DNA of 64,000 nt from Anaerosporobacter mobilis DSM 15930 (GTDB taxonomy: Bacteria; Bacillota; Clostridia; Lachnospirales; Lachnospiraceae): the NCBI RefSeq assembly GCF_900142955.1, contig NZ_FRCP01000015.1, positions 62,001 to 126,000 on the forward strand, written 5' to 3'. Positions 62,661-64,000 of the stretch are shown piece after piece. The position numbers were made by a program, and so were the translations under genes. Each line of letters starts with the position of its first letter. The first letter of the stretch is position 1. The notes under the pieces are model-generated. The model was not told the origin of the DNA and did not search any database. It saw only the letters and a list, made by a program, of their open reading frames with translations.

Positions 62661-63068
62661 TTATTCTTGGTGATCCGATGTTCCCATATTTAGGTCATTT
62701 TTTATCTTAGTCGTTGATATGCCTTCTGTACGAGGAAGATATACAACTTCACAGTAATCTTTTAAGAAATCAAATTGTCCTTCCCAGTCATGGCCCATAA
62801 CGAAGATATCAATGTTGTTATCCACAACATCTTTCACTTTTTGTTCCCAAGTATATTCAGGAATTACTTCATCAACATATTTGATTGCTTCTAAAATTGT
62901 TTTACGATCTTCATAAGAGTGATAAGCTGTCTTGTGTTTTAAAGCATTGAATTCATCAGAAGATAATACAACTAATAGATAATCTCCCATTGCTTTCGCT
63001 CTTCTTAATAAATTAATATGGCCAACATGTAATAAATCATACGTACCGTAAGTAATAACTTTCTTCAT
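62661..63068 (-). CDS. tagD: Glycerol-3-phosphate cytidylyltransferase
   Basis: 135 residues, typical TagD size. Nucleotidyltransferase motif TYGTYDLLHVGHINLLRRA with the HxGH signature and the RTEGISTTKI C-terminal motif. Makes CDP-glycerol from CTP and glycerol-3-phosphate, the donor for the TagF-type enzymes downstream. Lys and Asp of KHKTAYHSYEDRK match family positions. Clear evidence that the polymer of this locus contains glycerol-phosphate. Confidence 0.97.
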   Translation of the reverse strand: MKKVITYGTYDLLHVGHINLLRRAKAMGDYLLVVLSSDEFNALKHKTAYHSYEDRKTILEAIKYVDEVIPEYTWEQKVKDVVDNNIDIFVMGHDWEGQFDFLKDYCEVVYLPRTEGISTTKIKNDLNMGTSDHQE

Positions 63069-63152
63069 CTTAAACCCTTACCTTTCTCAGAATATGGCAA
63101 CTCATAGTATTGCACAAAATTCTTCTACTTGTTTAAACATTACTTTGCTACA

Positions 63153-63893
63153 TTATTTATTTAGTTTTTCTTCATATATTGCACTTACTTCTTCTACTGT
63201 ACCATTTGCAATAATATGTCCATGTTCTAATATAATAGCTCTGTCACATAGGCGTTTAACTTGCTCAAGGGAATGGGATACAAATAATACCGTTACACCT
63301 TTATCAAACATATCCTTAATTCTCTTTTCACTCTTCTTTCTAAATTTGGCATCGCCTACAGATAATACCTCATCTAGAATTAGTATCTCGGGTTCTACAA
63401 TTGTTGCAATGGAAAAACCTAATCTCGCTTTCATACCAGAAGAATAATTCTTAACTGGAACATTGATAAAATCACCAAGTTCGGAAAATTCTAGAATTTC
63501 TTCATACTTCCTCGTAATAAACTCTTTCGTATATCCAAGCATTGCACCATATAGAAAGATGTTTTCTTTACCTGTATACTGTTTATCAAAACCAGCACCT
63601 AACTCAAGTAATGGTACAACCTTACCCTTAGTCGTTACGGAACCCTCCGTTGCCTTTAAAACTCCCGCAATAACCTTAAGCAAAGTACTTTTACCAGCAC
63701 CATTAAAACCTAGAATTCCAAGGCGTTCTCCTTTTTTTAATTCGAAGCTAACATCCTTTAATGCCCAAAATTCCTTATATGTTATCTGTCTTTTTAATTT
63801 CTTTATAATAAATTCTTTTAAATCATCAACCTTTTCAGCACTTAGATTAAATTGCATTCCAACGTGATCAACTTTTAAAACTACGTCTTTCAT
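63153..63893 (-). CDS. tagH: ABC transporter ATP-binding protein for wall polymer export (TagH type)
   Basis: 246 residues, short form without the extra C-terminal SH3-like domain of B. subtilis TagH. Walker A GFNGAGKST, signature YSSGMKARLG, Walker B ILILDEVLSVGD and the FVSHSLEQVKRLCDRAI H-loop: the polysaccharide-export class. The N-terminal LKKFIIKK-type helix region binds a permease, whose gene (TagG type) is expected beyond base 64000 since none is in the window. AAGGAG precedes the ATG by six bases. The last 100 bases of the window hold no gene. Confidence 0.92.
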   Translation of the reverse strand: MKDVVLKVDHVGMQFNLSAEKVDDLKEFIIKKLKRQITYKEFWALKDVSFELKKGERLGILGFNGAGKSTLLKVIAGVLKATEGSVTTKGKVVPLLELGAGFDKQYTGKENIFLYGAMLGYTKEFITRKYEEILEFSELGDFINVPVKNYSSGMKARLGFSIATIVEPEILILDEVLSVGDAKFRKKSEKRIKDMFDKGVTVLFVSHSLEQVKRLCDRAIILEHGHIIANGTVEEVSAIYEEKLNK

Positions 63894-64000
63894 GTATTGC
63901 TCCTTTCAACTATCTCTCATTAATAAGCAATTTGAAACTCTAATCTGGTTAGTTACTTGAGTTTCACTATAATAAATTTATCTATATGTTTAAGATAAAT

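Overview
The window reads as chromosomal DNA of a low-GC, spore-forming anaerobic Firmicute, most likely a Lachnospiraceae/Clostridium cluster XIVa relative (Lachnoclostridium phytofermentans-like; this is inference from gene content and style, not a database match). Support: AT-rich sequence with GC-poor intergenic regions, strong AGGAGG-type ribosome binding sites, an L-box lysine riboswitch, sporulation or germination type proteins (YtvI-like permease, SpoIID/LytB-domain protein, Csp-like subtilisin), an agr-type peptide quorum system, MBOAT/DHHW/DUF4358 surface-acylation genes and CDP-glycerol-dependent wall polymer genes. Most genes are on the minus strand. I see no prophage, no transposase, no CRISPR array and no rRNA.

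Layout. 1-1133: a two-gene chromate-type transporter cut by the left edge. 1354-5107: an alpha-helical barrel-like unknown, a membrane-anchored Mrr-like nuclease and a bifunctional glycosyltransferase/TagF protein. 5282-9667: a HEAT-methyltransferase fusion, a ferredoxin-tailed aldo-keto reductase behind a MerR-type promoter, a small unknown and an EVE-like/HNH predicted nuclease. 9993-10077: tRNA-Leu(AAG) behind a consensus promoter. 10260-12617: SLH-like plus SpoIID/LytB protein. 13060-15914: complete agr locus in the order agrA-agrC-agrB-agrD, including a 42-residue agrD. 16177-18541: dapA-dapB under a lysine riboswitch. 18662-22371: cobO, a two-OB SSB-like protein and typA. 22482-23444: solitary HTH-Panacea antitoxin-like gene with a palindromic promoter. 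23682-29314: ytvI, DUF368 lipid carrier transporter, hisC with a second aminotransferase, a zinc-ribbon protein and an unknown barrel protein. 29431-36465: Csp-like protease, divergent ClpX, ROK regulator, Mrp ATPase, primary sigma factor.

36479-38527 is unusual: a 226-bp nested inverted repeat between sigma factor and a variant (DEGD) RNA helicase, then a duplicated 117-bp palindrome-rich element making up most of the leader of a PlsC-type acyltransferase. 39367-44282: a YhgE-like secreted coiled-coil protein and an RND/MMPL transporter, divergent from a TetR regulator with two matching operators. 44272-48887: ECF sigma factor, anti-sigma, MBOAT acyltransferase and DHHW protein in one operon, plus a DUF4358 lipoprotein. 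49010-55750: MATE pump, zinc-ribbon protein, HtrA protease, polyprenyl-phosphate sugar transferase and LCP ligase.

55851-63893: a wall teichoic-acid-like locus read leftward (ABC exporter ATPase, TagD cytidylyltransferase, HAD phosphatase, bifunctional GT2-TagF, two more TagF-type transferases, GH25 lysozyme). Its middle gap (59050-59527) holds a nine-unit 21-bp tandem array and a 230-bp nested inverted repeat with a GC-rich core. Together the window is rich in cell-envelope biosynthesis and in regulatory circuits that sense the outside: agr peptide signalling, an ECF/anti-sigma pair, TetR/MMPL and MerR-type promoter control. The best candidates for something not previously described are the agrD peptide with an ambiguous Ser or Cys ring, the orphan Panacea gene with its nested operators, and the three non-coding repeat structures.
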